A stretch of 40,000 nucleotides of DNA from Actinomycetota bacterium (GCA_016213665.1 JACQZX010000033.1:1-40000), one strand, 5' to 3'; shown: positions 1-11,440, numbered from the stretch's first letter. Notes: generated from the sequence alone by a model not told the origin. A program made the numbers and translations.

Positions 1-1
1 G

Positions 2-361
2 TTGAACTACGGGCACACGCTCGCCCATGCGCTCGAGATCGAGACCGACTACGGCTTGGCACACGGTGAGGCCGTTGCTATCGGACTCGTCTACGCCGCA
101 CATCTCGCGCAGCGACTCGGTCGCATCGACTCCGAACGGGTGCAGCAGCATCGTGACGTGATCGGCGGCACCTACGAGCTTGCCACTGACCTGCCCAAGG
201 GGGTGTCGGCGCAACGGTTGGTGGAACTGATGGCGCTCGACAAGAAGGTGCTCACCGATGGCCTCACGTTCGTGCTCGACGGCCCGAACGGGGTGGAAGT
301 GGTGGCGGGAGTCGCGCCTGCCGACGCGCAGGCGGCGTTGGCCACTATGCGTGCCAAGTGA
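2..361 (+). CDS. aroB: 3-dehydroquinate synthase, C-terminal part (runs off the window start)
   Basis: AroB converts DAHP to 3-dehydroquinate, the second step of the shikimate pathway, in the cytoplasm, using NAD and a divalent metal. Only the last 119 residues are present. The fragment opens with NYGHTLAHALE, which matches the conserved metal-binding GHTxxHAxE motif of the family and lies deep inside the full enzyme, so the true start is upstream of base 1. The rest is the C-terminal helical domain, with LMALDKKVLTDG typical of the family. The stop overlaps the GTG of the next gene by 4 bases (GTGA), so the two are probably translationally coupled. Identity is secure; the start is not visible. 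Confidence 0.95.
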   Translation: MNYGHTLAHALEIETDYGLAHGEAVAIGLVYAAHLAQRLGRIDSERVQQHRDVIGGTYELATDLPKGVSAQRLVELMALDKKVLTDGLTFVLDGPNGVEVVAGVAPADAQAALATMRAK

Positions 362-933
362 CCCCCGTGACTCCCGAGTTGGTCACGGAACGACTGCGTC
401 TGCGTGGATGGCGCGAATCCGACAAGGTGCCGTACGCAGCGTTGAACGCGGACCCCGAGGTCATGAAGCACTTCCCGTCTCTATTGTCGCAGCAGCAGAG
501 CGACGAGATGGTCGATCGCATGGCGGCGGACTGGGGCGTTCGCGGGTTTGGCCTGTGGGCGGTCGAAAGGATCGACAACGGCGCCTTCATCGGGTTCGTC
601 GGTCTGTCGGCACCCACCTGGCAGACCGACTTCATGCCGTGTGTTGAAGTCGGATGGCGCTTGGCGCGTGCGCACTGGGGAAGCGGATTCGCGCCGGAAG
701 CGGCGGCCGCTTCGCTGGCGTTCGGTTTCGGGAATGTCGCGCTTCCCAACGACGAGATCGTCAGCTTCACCACCAGCGGCAACCACAACTCACAGCGTGT
801 GATGCAAAAGGTAGGCATGCGAGTCGACCCGTCGCGCGAGTTCGACCACCCACTGACCCCCGGTTGGGCCGAGCAACGGCACGTCTTGTATTGCATTGAT
901 CGAGTGCGCTGGCAGGCTCGCGTGGCACGATAG
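358..933 (+). CDS. GNAT-family N-acetyltransferase, RimJ/RimL type
   Basis: This 191-residue protein has the layout of RimJ/RimL-like acetyl-CoA-dependent N-acetyltransferases (Acetyltransf_3). ELVTERLRLRGW lies near the N-terminus, VGWRLARAHWGSGFAPEAA (about residues 98-116) corresponds to the acetyl-CoA-binding R/Q-x-x-G-x-G/A region, and NHNSQRVMQKVGM is the SxRVxEKxGF-like C-terminal signature. The substrate cannot be predicted; this subfamily includes ribosomal-protein, antibiotic and small-molecule acetylases. It starts with GTG overlapping the aroB stop and ends 4 bases before aroQ, so it sits inside the shikimate operon without an obvious pathway role. Confidence 0.88.
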   Translation: MTPVTPELVTERLRLRGWRESDKVPYAALNADPEVMKHFPSLLSQQQSDEMVDRMAADWGVRGFGLWAVERIDNGAFIGFVGLSAPTWQTDFMPCVEVGWRLARAHWGSGFAPEAAAASLAFGFGNVALPNDEIVSFTTSGNHNSQRVMQKVGMRVDPSREFDHPLTPGWAEQRHVLYCIDRVRWQARVAR

Positions 934-937
934 GGCC

Positions 938-1378
938 GTGGCCACGATCGCCCTCCTGCACGGACCGAACCTGAACCTGCTTGGCAGCCGCGAGCCGCTC
1001 ATCTACGGAACCGCCAGCCTCGCCGAATATGTCGCCACCACAACTGCCGCGGCGGCGGCGAGCGGCCACACCGTGCAAGCCTTCCAGAGCAACCTCGAGG
1101 GCGAATTAGTCGAAGCAATCCAACTGGCGCGCGACACTGCGGCTGCAATCATCATCAACCCGGGTGCGTTCACCCATTATTCGTGGGCCATTCACGACGC
1201 CCTTGCCGCCTTCTCGGGTCCGGTCGTGGAGGTGCACATTTCCAATCCCAGTGCCCGCGAGTCGTGGCGGCTCACCAGCGTCGTCGCTCCGGTGGCCATG
1301 GGTTCGATTGTCGGCTTCGGCATGCATGGCTATGAGCTGGCAGTCGCCGCCATCGCGCGCGTGCTGGACGCTCGATGA
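938..1378 (+). CDS. aroQ: type II 3-dehydroquinate dehydratase
   Basis: AroQ dehydrates 3-dehydroquinate to 3-dehydroshikimate. The 146-residue length fits the dodecameric type II enzyme. Visible signatures are GPNLNLLGSREPLIYG (residues 9-24, with the catalytic Tyr23 and Arg18 on the flexible lid), QSNLEGELVEAI (50-61), INPGAFTHYS (73-82) and VEVHISN with the catalytic His100. The GTG at 938 is chosen because it gives the usual short N-terminus directly before IALLHGPN; an in-frame TTG at 896 would add 14 unrelated residues inside the upstream gene. Its stop overlaps the next ATG (ATGA). Together with aroB it forms part of the shikimate cluster. Confidence 0.96.
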   Translation: MATIALLHGPNLNLLGSREPLIYGTASLAEYVATTTAAAAASGHTVQAFQSNLEGELVEAIQLARDTAAAIIINPGAFTHYSWAIHDALAAFSGPVVEVHISNPSARESWRLTSVVAPVAMGSIVGFGMHGYELAVAAIARVLDAR

Positions 1379-2493
1379 CAATTGCCGATCGGGTCGAGCG
1401 GGTTCGGACGCGTCTCGCCGGCACGGGCACCGTCGCACCGGAGGCAATGCTGGTCAGTGACCTCAGCAACATCCGCTGGCTGACCGGATTCACCGGGTCG
1501 AACGGCTGGGTGCTCTTCAGCCACGATCGACTGACATTGATCACCGATGGCCGCTATGGCCGCCAGGCAGCTCGACAACTGGCTGATGCCGGCGTCGAGG
1601 GCGACGTTCTGGTTGGAGCAACGGCAGCAGCAACGCTCGAGCACATCGCGGCATGCTGCCGTCACTTCGGCAACGTTGCCTTCGAGGCCGCTCACGTCAC
1701 CTTTGCTCAACACGCCCAATACGTGGGGGCGTTGAAGAGCACACTCGTGCCCGTAACCGGCGTAGTCGAATCGGAACGACGCACAAAGGATGACAGCGAG
1801 ATCGAAAAGATGGCCGAGGCCTGTCGGGTCGCCGATCAAGCGCTCGCCGACGTGGTTGGCATTGCCGGTGTCGCGGTGGGGCAGACCGAGGCGCAGGTTC
1901 GTGATCGGTTGGAGATCAGCATGCGCGAGCTCGGTGCCAGCGGGCCGAGTTACGAGACGATTGTCGCAACCGGACCGATCAACGCCGCATTACCGCACCA
2001 TCGGCCGACAGCAACGAGGATCGAGGCCGGCCAAACCGTAATCATCGACGTCGGGGCACTCGTCGACGGCTACCACAGCGACATGACACGCACCTACTTC
2101 ATGGGCGAGCCGACACCCTTGCAACGCGAGCTTTACGAGGTGGTGCTGGCCGCGCAGCGGGCCGGAGTCGCGGCGGTTGCAGCCGGCATGAGTACCAAGG
2201 AACTCGATGGCGTGTGCCGCGACATAATCTCCGCCGCCGGATACGGCGAATGGTTCACGCACGGCACCGGGCACGGCGTCGGCCTGCTGATCCACGAGGA
2301 GCCGTTCGTCAATCGCGCCAGCGACGCAATATTGCAGGTCGGCGACGTAGTGACCGTAGAGCCGGGCGTCTACCATGAAGGCTTCGGCGGCATTCGCATC
2401 GAAGATCTGGTGGTGGTCACCAGCGATGGATGCCGCGTGCTAACCAACTCCCCTAAGGATTCACCGTGCCTGCCATCACAACCAACGATCTGA
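1375..2493 (+). CDS. pepQ: M24-family Xaa-Pro aminopeptidase/dipeptidase
   Basis: This is a creatinase-fold metallopeptidase that cleaves Xaa-Pro bonds. Residues 1-130 are the N-terminal creatinase_N domain ([22 protein letters not shown]), and 135-360 is the catalytic pita-bread domain. All five metal ligands can be seen: Asp225 and Asp236 ([18 protein letters not shown]), His300 (HGTGHGVG), Glu329 (VEPGVY) and Glu343 (IRIEDL). ATG 1375 overlaps the aroQ stop by 4 bases. The last ten or so residues (after VLTNSPKD) extend past the usual family end and overlap the first 28 bases of efp. The pepQ-efp-nusB order is common in Actinobacteria and Firmicutes. Whether it is an aminopeptidase or a dipeptidase cannot be settled from sequence. 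Confidence 0.93.
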   Translation: MTIADRVERVRTRLAGTGTVAPEAMLVSDLSNIRWLTGFTGSNGWVLFSHDRLTLITDGRYGRQAARQLADAGVEGDVLVGATAAATLEHIAACCRHFGNVAFEAAHVTFAQHAQYVGALKSTLVPVTGVVESERRTKDDSEIEKMAEACRVADQALADVVGIAGVAVGQTEAQVRDRLEISMRELGASGPSYETIVATGPINAALPHHRPTATRIEAGQTVIIDVGALVDGYHSDMTRTYFMGEPTPLQRELYEVVLAAQRAGVAAVAAGMSTKELDGVCRDIISAAGYGEWFTHGTGHGVGLLIHEEPFVNRASDAILQVGDVVTVEPGVYHEGFGGIRIEDLVVVTSDGCRVLTNSPKDSPCLPSQPTI

Positions 2494-3029
2494 AGAACGG
2501 AATCACGCTCGAGCTCGACAACGGGCTGTTTCAGGTCGTCGAGTTCCAGCACGTCAAGCCAGGCAAGGGCGGCGCGTTCGTGCGCACCAAGCTGCGCAAC
2601 CTCAAGAACGGCAGCGTCTTCGACCGAACCTTCAACGCAGGTGTCCGCGTCGAGCAAGCCGTGCTGGAGAAGAAGGACATGCAGTTTCTCTACCGCGATG
2701 CCGACGACTACGTCTTCATGGATATGGAAACCTATGACCAACAGAATGTTCACCCGGTCGCGCTCGGCGATGCCGCCGATTTCATGGTCGAGAACTCGGT
2801 GGCGATCATCGCCTTTCACAACGGCGAGATCGTCACCGTCGAAATCCCTGCTTCCGTCGAACTTGCAATCGCCGACACTGAGCCCGGTATGCAAGGCGAT
2901 CGAGTCAGCGGTGCGCGTAAGCCCGCCACGCTCGAAACCGGCAAGGTCGTGCAGGTCCCGCTCTTCATCAACGTCGGTGACAAGGTCAAGGTGGACACTC
3001 GCACCGGCGACTACATCACCAGAGTCTGA
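2466..3029 (+). CDS. efp: translation elongation factor P
   Basis: EF-P binds ribosomes stalled at polyproline and promotes peptide-bond formation. The 187-residue, three-beta-barrel length is standard. The tip loop VKPGKGGAF places a lysine at position 34, the site that carries a modification or acts unmodified in different bacteria; no EpmA/EpmB homologue is in the window. GTG 2466 is chosen because AAGGA at 2455-2459 lies 6 bases upstream and the protein then begins [11 protein letters not shown], the normal family start. It overlaps the 3' end of the peptidase gene by 28 bases, so the two are probably coupled. nusB follows 4 bases after the stop. Confidence 0.97.
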   Translation: MPAITTNDLKNGITLELDNGLFQVVEFQHVKPGKGGAFVRTKLRNLKNGSVFDRTFNAGVRVEQAVLEKKDMQFLYRDADDYVFMDMETYDQQNVHPVALGDAADFMVENSVAIIAFHNGEIVTVEIPASVELAIADTEPGMQGDRVSGARKPATLETGKVVQVPLFINVGDKVKVDTRTGDYITRV

Positions 3030-3033
3030 CCCG

Positions 3034-3507
3034 ATGACCCATCGCGGTCGCCGCCGCGTATCGTCCGCGCGTCGCCAGCGCGGCGCGGCAGGTGACGATG
3101 AGCGCACCGACGCGCGTGAGCGCGCACTAATCATGTTGTACGAGGCAGAGTCGAAAGACATAGCGCCGCGCGCGGTGTTAGCTGCCCAGGTCGTGCCCAC
3201 CGACGATCTGACCCGGGCGCTGGTGGAAGGCGTCGAGACGAATCAAGAGCGGCTCGATGCCGCGATCGGCGCCAACTCGACGGGTTGGACGCTTGGTCGT
3301 ATGCCGGCAATCGATCGCAATGTGTTGCGCATCGCCGGTTTTGAGTTGATGTGTCTTGCAGAGGTTCCCGTTGCAGTGGTGCTCGACGAGGCGGTGGAAC
3401 TCGCCAAACGCTTCAGCACCGACGATTCGGGTCGATTCGTGAACGGCGTGCTGTCGGCGTTGGTCGTCGACTTACGGGCAGTCGAGCTGCGGAGCGCCGA
3501 TGGCTGA
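3034..3507 (+). CDS. nusB: transcription antitermination factor NusB
   Basis: NusB pairs with NusE (S10) on boxA RNA in rRNA transcription antitermination. The 157-residue protein has a basic N-terminal tail (THRGRRRVSSARRQRG), then the all-helical NusB domain: RERALIMLYEAE, MPAIDRNVLRIAGFELM (the conserved D-R-x-x-L-R-x-x-x-x-E segment) and LDEAVELAKRFSTDDSGRFV (near-invariant EAVELAK..S.D...FVNGVL). ATG 3034 follows the efp stop by 4 bases; in-frame upstream sequence overlaps efp and is unrelated. The stop overlaps the next ORF by 8 bases. efp-nusB adjacency is widespread. Confidence 0.95.
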   Translation: MTHRGRRRVSSARRQRGAAGDDERTDARERALIMLYEAESKDIAPRAVLAAQVVPTDDLTRALVEGVETNQERLDAAIGANSTGWTLGRMPAIDRNVLRIAGFELMCLAEVPVAVVLDEAVELAKRFSTDDSGRFVNGVLSALVVDLRAVELRSADG

Positions 3508-5095
3508 GCTGGCGCGGCAAGGCTGGCAGTGGCTCGGTGGCCGTCGCCGCGCGCTGGCTCACCAGCTGGCGACGATGCACTCGGCGGCCAGGCTGGTGGC
3601 GCTGGGGGTGATCGTCTTCGCCGTCGTCTTCGGCTCGCTCGGAGTCCAGAATCAGCGCAACTTCGGTACCTGGTCGTACGACATGGGTATTTACGACCAA
3701 GGAATTTGGCTGATCTCGCGCGGCGAACAGTTCATGTCGGTGCGCGGGATGAATTTCTGGGGTCATCACTTCAACGTGATCGCTTACCTTTTCGTGCCCG
3801 CCTACTGGCTGGGCGCGGGCCCCGAGTTCCTCTATGTCGTGCAGGCGCTGGCGCTCGCGCTGGGTGCGGTGCCTACCTACCTGATCGCGCGCGACAAGTT
3901 GCGTAGCCCGTGGTGGGGTCTGCTGTTTGCTGTCGTGTATCTGATGTATGCACCGGTGCAGTGGATCAGCTGGGCAATGTTCCACCCGGAGGCGCTGGTC
4001 ATCACGCCGTTCTTGTTCGCGTGGTGGTTCGCCACGCGCGAGCGTTGGGGCTGGTTCTTCGCGATGGTCTTGCTCGCACTCAGCACTCGTGAAGACGTTG
4101 CCCTGGCAGTAATCATGCTCGGCCTCGTGCTGGCGATCTACATGCGCGGTGCCCCCGACTACCGACGGATACTGCAGCGTTGTGGTGTAACCGTTGTGCT
4201 CGCCGGCGTGTGGTACGTGGTTGCCACCAAGCTCGTATTGCCGTACTTCAACGACGGCAAGGAGCCGTTCTACATCACCTACTTTTACGGCAACTACGGC
4301 AGCGATACTCCGGAGATTCTCGGCACCATCATCAGGCATCCGAACCGCGTGATCAGTGATGCCGTGCAGCACGACCGGATCGTGTTCTACAAGCAGATGT
4401 CGTGGCCGATGGGCTGGGTGTATCTCGCCAACCCGCTCGGGTTGTTGATGGCCCTGCCACAGTTGCTCGCAAGCGTCATCGGGCTCAGCCCATATGCACG
4501 AATAATCAAGTACCAATACACGTCGGTGATGATCGCTCCGATGATCATCGCCTCCATTCACGGCGCGTACACGTTGTCGAAACTGCGGGCGTTACGCGCA
4601 GTGCTGCCGATTTGGCTGCTGTTGTGCAGCTTTACGTCCAACGTTGCCTGGTCGCCTTCGCCACTTGGCGAGGACGTCAACTACTTCGTGTGGAGCCGCG
4701 ATCACCCGCGGCACGACTCGATGAGGACGGCGCTCACATTCATTCCACCCGATGCCTCCGTCACCGCCAGCTATCAACTGCTTCCTCACCTCTCGCACCG
4801 TCGCGAGATCTACGATTGGCCGAACCCGTTCTGGGCAAGTGTCTGGGGCAATGACGACTGCGACCACTTGCCCGACCCGCGATCAGTCGAATACGTGGCA
4901 CTCGACCTCACCCAGATCGGCGCCAACAACCAGCAACTGTTCGACGACATGCGCAAGCCCGGAGGCCCGTTCGAGGTGATCTTCAGTGACGACGACGCGA
5001 TCGTGCTTCATCGGATCGGAACCAGCGCGGAGGTCGATGTGCGGCCGCAGGCCGAGTCGTGCGCGATTCTGAAAGCCCGTCACCTTGGGGGCTGA
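3500..5095 (+). CDS. DUF2079 integral membrane protein (GT-C-like fold suspected)
   Basis: A 531-residue membrane protein of the DUF2079 family. After a positively charged N-terminus, the first membrane span is near residues 35-55, followed outside by FGTWSYDMGIYDQGIW, the family hallmark with conserved aspartates. Further spans lie roughly at 90-115, 128-150, 160-178, 185-215, 235-255, 305-335 and 345-380. From about 400 on is a soluble extracytoplasmic region (FIPPDASVTASYQLLPHLSHR) as in GT-C glycosyltransferases; the D-x-x-x-Y-D loop after span 1 resembles their catalytic aspartate. A polyprenyl-phosphate sugar transferase role is inference only. It overlaps nusB by 8 bases and occupies the place where pyrR-pyrB-pyrC often stand in Actinobacteria. 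Confidence 0.85.
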   Translation: MAELARQGWQWLGGRRRALAHQLATMHSAARLVALGVIVFAVVFGSLGVQNQRNFGTWSYDMGIYDQGIWLISRGEQFMSVRGMNFWGHHFNVIAYLFVPAYWLGAGPEFLYVVQALALALGAVPTYLIARDKLRSPWWGLLFAVVYLMYAPVQWISWAMFHPEALVITPFLFAWWFATRERWGWFFAMVLLALSTREDVALAVIMLGLVLAIYMRGAPDYRRILQRCGVTVVLAGVWYVVATKLVLPYFNDGKEPFYITYFYGNYGSDTPEILGTIIRHPNRVISDAVQHDRIVFYKQMSWPMGWVYLANPLGLLMALPQLLASVIGLSPYARIIKYQYTSVMIAPMIIASIHGAYTLSKLRALRAVLPIWLLLCSFTSNVAWSPSPLGEDVNYFVWSRDHPRHDSMRTALTFIPPDASVTASYQLLPHLSHRREIYDWPNPFWASVWGNDDCDHLPDPRSVEYVALDLTQIGANNQQLFDDMRKPGGPFEVIFSDDDAIVLHRIGTSAEVDVRPQAESCAILKARHLGG

Positions 5096-5099
5096 CGGC

Positions 5100-5105
5100 T
5101 ACAGT
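5100..5105 (+). promoter_or_regulatory. putative -10 element of the carA operon (TACAGT)
   Basis: TACAGT fits the TAnnnT pattern of actinobacterial -10 boxes and would start transcription near 5112, immediately before the folded leader at 5114-5148. No convincing -35 hexamer is seen 16-18 bases upstream. Inferred from position and hexamer only. Confidence 0.4.
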
Positions 5106-5113
5106 GCCCAGTC

Positions 5114-5148
5114 GACCGTGAAACGGGTTCCGTGAGGCCTGTACGGTC
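5114..5148 (+). promoter_or_regulatory. PyrR-binding RNA hairpin in the carA leader
   Basis: The RNA folds as a lower stem (GACCGU 5114-5119 with ACGGUC 5143-5148), a 5' purine bulge GAA (5120-5122), an upper stem (ACGGGUU 5123-5129 with GGCCUGU 5136-5142, including G-U pairs) and the hexaloop CCGUGA (5130-5135). The run UUCCGUGAGGCC closely matches the PyrR recognition loop (consensus of the type U-C-C-N-G-N-G-A-G-G), and a lower stem with a purine-rich 5' bulge is the known PyrR site architecture. The hairpin ends one base before the carA Shine-Dalgarno at 5149-5155, so PyrR-UMP binding would be expected to block translation, as described for Mycobacterium smegmatis. No pyrR gene is in the window. 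Confidence 0.8.
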
Positions 5149-5158
5149 AGGAAAGACA

Positions 5159-6276
5159 GTGACGACAGCAACGATTCGTAGGGACCCCCCGATACCGGCC
5201 GCGCTCGTACTCGCCGACGGCAGCGTGTTCGAGGGGGAGTCGGTTGGTCACGAGGTGGGCGTTGCCAGCGGCGAGGTGGTGTTCAACACCGTCATGTCCG
5301 GCTACCAGGAGGTGATCACCGACCCCAGCTACGCCGGACAGATCATCACGTTCACGTATCCGCACATCGGCAACTACGGCAGCAACCGCTTCGACTCGGA
5401 ATCCGCTGTTCCATTCTGTCGCGGCGTGATCGTGCGCGAACTGAGCCGAGTACCGAGCAATTACCGCTCGGAGGAGCCACTCGATGCGATGCTGCGACGC
5501 TTCGGCATCGGCGGGATCGCCGGCATCGACACTCGTCGGCTGACAAGACTGCTGCGCGACGCAGGGGCGATGCCCGGCGCCTTCGGAACTGCGGCCGAGA
5601 GCGATCTGCTGGCGGCTGCGAGGGCCGAGCCGGGTACCGATGGTGTCGACCTTGTCGCCGCAGTCACGACTCGACAGCGGTACACGGTGGCGAGTACGGC
5701 GCCGTCGGCGAGTGGCGCCCGGCGCATCGTCGCCGTCGATCTTGGCATCAAGGCGAGCATCCTCGGACACCTTGCCAAACTCGGCACCGTCGAGGTCGTG
5801 CCTGCCGACTCCACCGCCGAGGATGTGCTCGCCATAGAGCCCGATGGGGTGTTCCTGAGTAACGGACCGGGCGACCCGGCGATGGTCGGTTATGCGGTCG
5901 AGACGATCCGTCGCCTGCTCGGTGAGGTTCCCGTGTTCGGCATTTGCCTCGGGCATCAGTTGTTGTGTCGCGCGCTCGGCGGTGAGACGTTCAAGCTGCC
6001 GTTCGGCCATCACGGAGGGAATCATCCCGTTCGCCGTCACAGCACCGGGCGGGTGGAGATCACCAGCCAGAACCACAACTTCTGTGTCGAACCGCAGAGC
6101 CTCGGCGGCAAGGTCGAGGTGACGCACACCAACCTCAACGACCACACCAACGAGGGCATACGCGTTCTCGGCTCGCCGGCATTCGGGGTGCAGTATCACC
6201 CCGAGGCCAGCCCCGGCCCGCACGACAGCAGCTACTTGTTCGCAGCCTTTGCCGAGCTGATGGATGCGCAGCGCTG

Positions 6277-6277
<1 letters not shown>
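5159..6277 (+). CDS. carA: carbamoyl-phosphate synthase small subunit
   Basis: CarA hydrolyses glutamine and passes ammonia to CarB for carbamoyl phosphate, the precursor of both pyrimidines and arginine. In 372 residues there is the N-terminal CPSase_sm_chain domain ([20 protein letters not shown]) and a class I glutamine amidotransferase domain with nucleophile Cys263 in GICLGHQ and the His347/Glu349 pair in [14 protein letters not shown] 5159 is chosen over in-frame GTG 5132 because AGGAAAG (5149-5155) lies just upstream, whereas 5132 falls inside the PyrR hairpin. The stop overlaps the carB start (TGATG). Probably repressed by PyrR. Confidence 0.97.
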
Positions 6278-9575
<3,298 letters not shown>

Positions 9576-9576
<1 letters not shown>

Positions 9577-10550
9577 TGGACTCGAGTACATCCGCTGCCG
9601 TGCGCGTCGGTTCGCTGACGTTGAACGCGCCGGTGATGACGGCTTCGGGAACTGCCGGGCACGGTGTCGAGTTGGCGCCATATCTCGACCTGGGGGAATT
9701 GGGAGCGGTGGTCGTGAAGTCACTGGCAGCCTTCGAATGGCAAGGCAACCCGGGGCCCCGACTACACGCCGCCGGTGCCGGAATGTTGAACTCCGTCGGG
9801 CTGCAGGGTCCAGGTGTCGAGCACTGGCTGGCGCACGACCTGCCGGCGCTGATCGATGCCGGCGCCACGGTTGTTGCCAGCATCTGGGGACGCTCCGTCG
9901 ACGAGTATCGGCGGGCCGCGCAACTGCTTGCCGTCGCGCCCGCACAGGTCGTGGCCGTCGAAGTCAACCTCTCCTGCCCGAATCTGCACGGGCAGGAGGT
10001 GTTCGCGCACGACCCGAGTTTGTCAGCGGCCGTGATCACTGCTGCCGCAGTCTGCGGTCGCCCTTGTTGGGCAAAGCTGAGCCCGAACACCGACAAGGTG
10101 ATCGAGGTCGCGAGTGCGGTTGCGGCGGCCGGAGCCGAGGCGGTGACGTTGGTCAACACCCTCCGCGGCATGGTTCTCGACCGGCACAGTGGGTTGCCGG
10201 TGCCCTCCGCCGCCGGCGGTGGCTACAGCGGGCAACCACTGCACGCCGTCGCGGTGCGCACGGTGTTCGATGTTCACGCGGCGTTGCCGCACTTGCCGAT
10301 CGTGGGGGTTGGGGGAGTGAACAACGCTTGGGACGCTGCCGAGTTGATGCTTGCCGGCGCCAGCGCCGTACAGGTCGGCACCGCCAGCTTTGTCAACCCG
10401 CGGGCCGCCGGCGATATCCAGCGGAGCCTGCTCGCCTGGTGTGCGAACCGGGGCCTGACCGTTGCCGAACTCACCGGTTTGGCGCACCGCTCAGGTCTGC
10501 CGGCAGGTCTGCCGGGGGATTGCCGCCCCGGTGTTGACGGTGGGCGCTAA
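9576..10550 (+). CDS. pyrD: dihydroorotate dehydrogenase, class 1 (1B-like)
   Basis: PyrD oxidises dihydroorotate to orotate with FMN. The 324-residue length and the soluble class 1 layout are clear: VMTASGTAGHG near the N-terminus, NSVGLQGPGVEHW, and the active-site loop NLSCPN with catalytic Cys134 (class 1 uses Cys where class 2 uses Ser). KLSPNTDK and VGVGGVNNAWDAAELMLAGA form the FMN phosphate site. Class 1B enzymes pair with PyrK, but no pyrK is in the window, so the electron acceptor is unknown. ATG 9576 overlaps the carB stop by one base. pyrF, usual between pyrD and mihF in Actinobacteria, is absent here. mihF begins in the same reading frame 9 bases after the TAA. Confidence 0.95.
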
Positions 10551-10559
10551 CGTTTCCTC

Positions 10560-10871
10560 ATCGCAACACCTCCGCAACTTTCCCCCGAACAGCGTGCCAA
10601 CGCGCTCCAGAAGGCGGGCGAAGCCCGAGTGGCACGCGCCGAATTGAAGAGTCAGCTGAAGGTCGGTTCCGTGACTCTCGCCGACGCGCTCGCCTCGACC
10701 AGCAGCACCGTCGGCAAGTTGAAGGTTGTGACGCTGCTGGAATCGCTGCCCGGGGTCGGCAAGGTGAAGGCCCGCAAGATCATGGAAGACATCGGCATCG
10801 CCGACAACCGACGGGTGCAGGGCCTGGGTCAGCAACAGAAGACGGCCCTACTGGACCAGCTCGGTAAGTGA
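10560..10871 (+). CDS. mihF: actinobacterial integration host factor mIHF (ATC start)
   Basis: mIHF is a small basic nucleoid protein of Actinobacteria with a helix-two-turn-helix fold that bends DNA. The C-terminal part (VGKVKARKIMEDIGIADNRR and RVQGLGQQQKTALLDQLGK) is diagnostic. The first canonical start, GTG 10629, would remove about 23 conserved residues: in-frame codons from 10563 read ATPPQLSPEQRANALQKAG, matching the mIHF N-terminus (ALPQLTDEQRAAALEKA in Mycobacterium). The codon preceding that run is ATC at 10560, and pyrD's TAA lies at 10548-10550 in the same frame, so ATC is the best start, giving 103 residues against about 105 in mycobacteria. No good Shine-Dalgarno is seen at the usual distance. 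The stop overlaps gmk (GTGA). Confidence 0.85.
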   Translation: MATPPQLSPEQRANALQKAGEARVARAELKSQLKVGSVTLADALASTSSTVGKLKVVTLLESLPGVGKVKARKIMEDIGIADNRRVQGLGQQQKTALLDQLGK

Positions 10872-11410
10872 GCCTGTTCATCGTCTCCGGTCCGGGGGGC
10901 GTCGGCAAAGGCACCATCGTCAACGCTCTCGCGGCCCGCGACCCGCAATTGTGGCTCAGCCGATCGTGGACGACGCGTGCCCAGCGTGCCGGCGAGAGTG
11001 ACAGCGCATATGTGTTCACAGATCGGGCCAGCTTCGAAGCCCGCATCGCGGCGGGAGGTTTCCTGGAGTGGACCGACTTTCTCGGCAACTACTACGGCAC
11101 CCCAACACCCGAGCCGGTCGCAGGACGAGACGTCGTGCTTGAAATCGAGGTAGACGGTGCGCAGCAGGTCAAGAAGCTCCACCCGGAGGCTGTGCTGATA
11201 TTCGTGCTGCCCCCGTCGCGCGATGAGCAGGAGCGCCGTCTCCGAGGCCGTGGCGATCCGCCGTCGCGGGTCGCGGAGCGGCTGCAGAAGGCGCTCGACG
11301 AGGAACCGGTCGGGATGTCGCTCGCCAATCATGTCGTGGTCAACGACGACCTCGAACGCACCGTCGGCGAGATGATGCAGATCATCGAGCATCATCGCAT
11401 GCTCGCCTGA
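10868..11410 (+). CDS. gmk: guanylate kinase
   Basis: Gmk phosphorylates GMP to GDP with ATP. The 180-residue protein has the P-loop GPGGVGKGT (residues 8-16), where the usual S of GPSG is G. The GMP-binding region follows: RSWTTRAQRAGESDSAYVF, EWTDFLGNYYGTP, and DVVLEIEVDGAQQVK. The lid arginines are in RRLRGRGDPPSRVAERL. GTG 10868 overlaps the mihF stop by 4 bases; the mihF-gmk pair is conserved across Actinobacteria. A hairpin followed by a short T run lies just downstream, so this is probably the end of the pyrimidine/nucleotide transcript. Confidence 0.96.
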   Translation: MSLFIVSGPGGVGKGTIVNALAARDPQLWLSRSWTTRAQRAGESDSAYVFTDRASFEARIAAGGFLEWTDFLGNYYGTPTPEPVAGRDVVLEIEVDGAQQVKKLHPEAVLIFVLPPSRDEQERRLRGRGDPPSRVAERLQKALDEEPVGMSLANHVVVNDDLERTVGEMMQIIEHHRMLA

Positions 11411-11413
11411 GTT

Positions 11414-11440
11414 CCGCCGGTACGCTGTACCGCGGCTTTT
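11414..11440 (+). terminator. candidate intrinsic terminator between gmk and rpoZ
   Basis: CCGC (11414-11417) and GGTAC (11419-11423) pair with GTACC (11427-11431) and GCGG (11432-11435) around a GCT loop, with one bulged C, and the stem is followed by CTTTT (11436-11440). The inner part, CGGTAC-GCT-GTACCG, is a perfect inverted repeat. The position 4 bases after the gmk stop suits a terminator; an operator for rpoZ is the alternative. Confidence 0.5.

Noticed and set aside
2370-3200. Long minus-strand reading frame opposite efp/nusB
   Set aside because: Shadow of efp; low-complexity Asp/His/Val-rich translation with no family resemblance. The same applies to long antisense frames opposite carA, carB, DUF2079, metK and argF.
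5132-5161. GTG 5132 as the carA start
   Set aside because: It lies inside the PyrR hairpin loop region with no Shine-Dalgarno; GTG 5159 has AGGAAAG just upstream.
10629-10871. GTG 10629 as the mihF start (80 residues)
   Set aside because: It would drop about 23 residues that clearly match the mIHF N-terminus upstream in the same frame.
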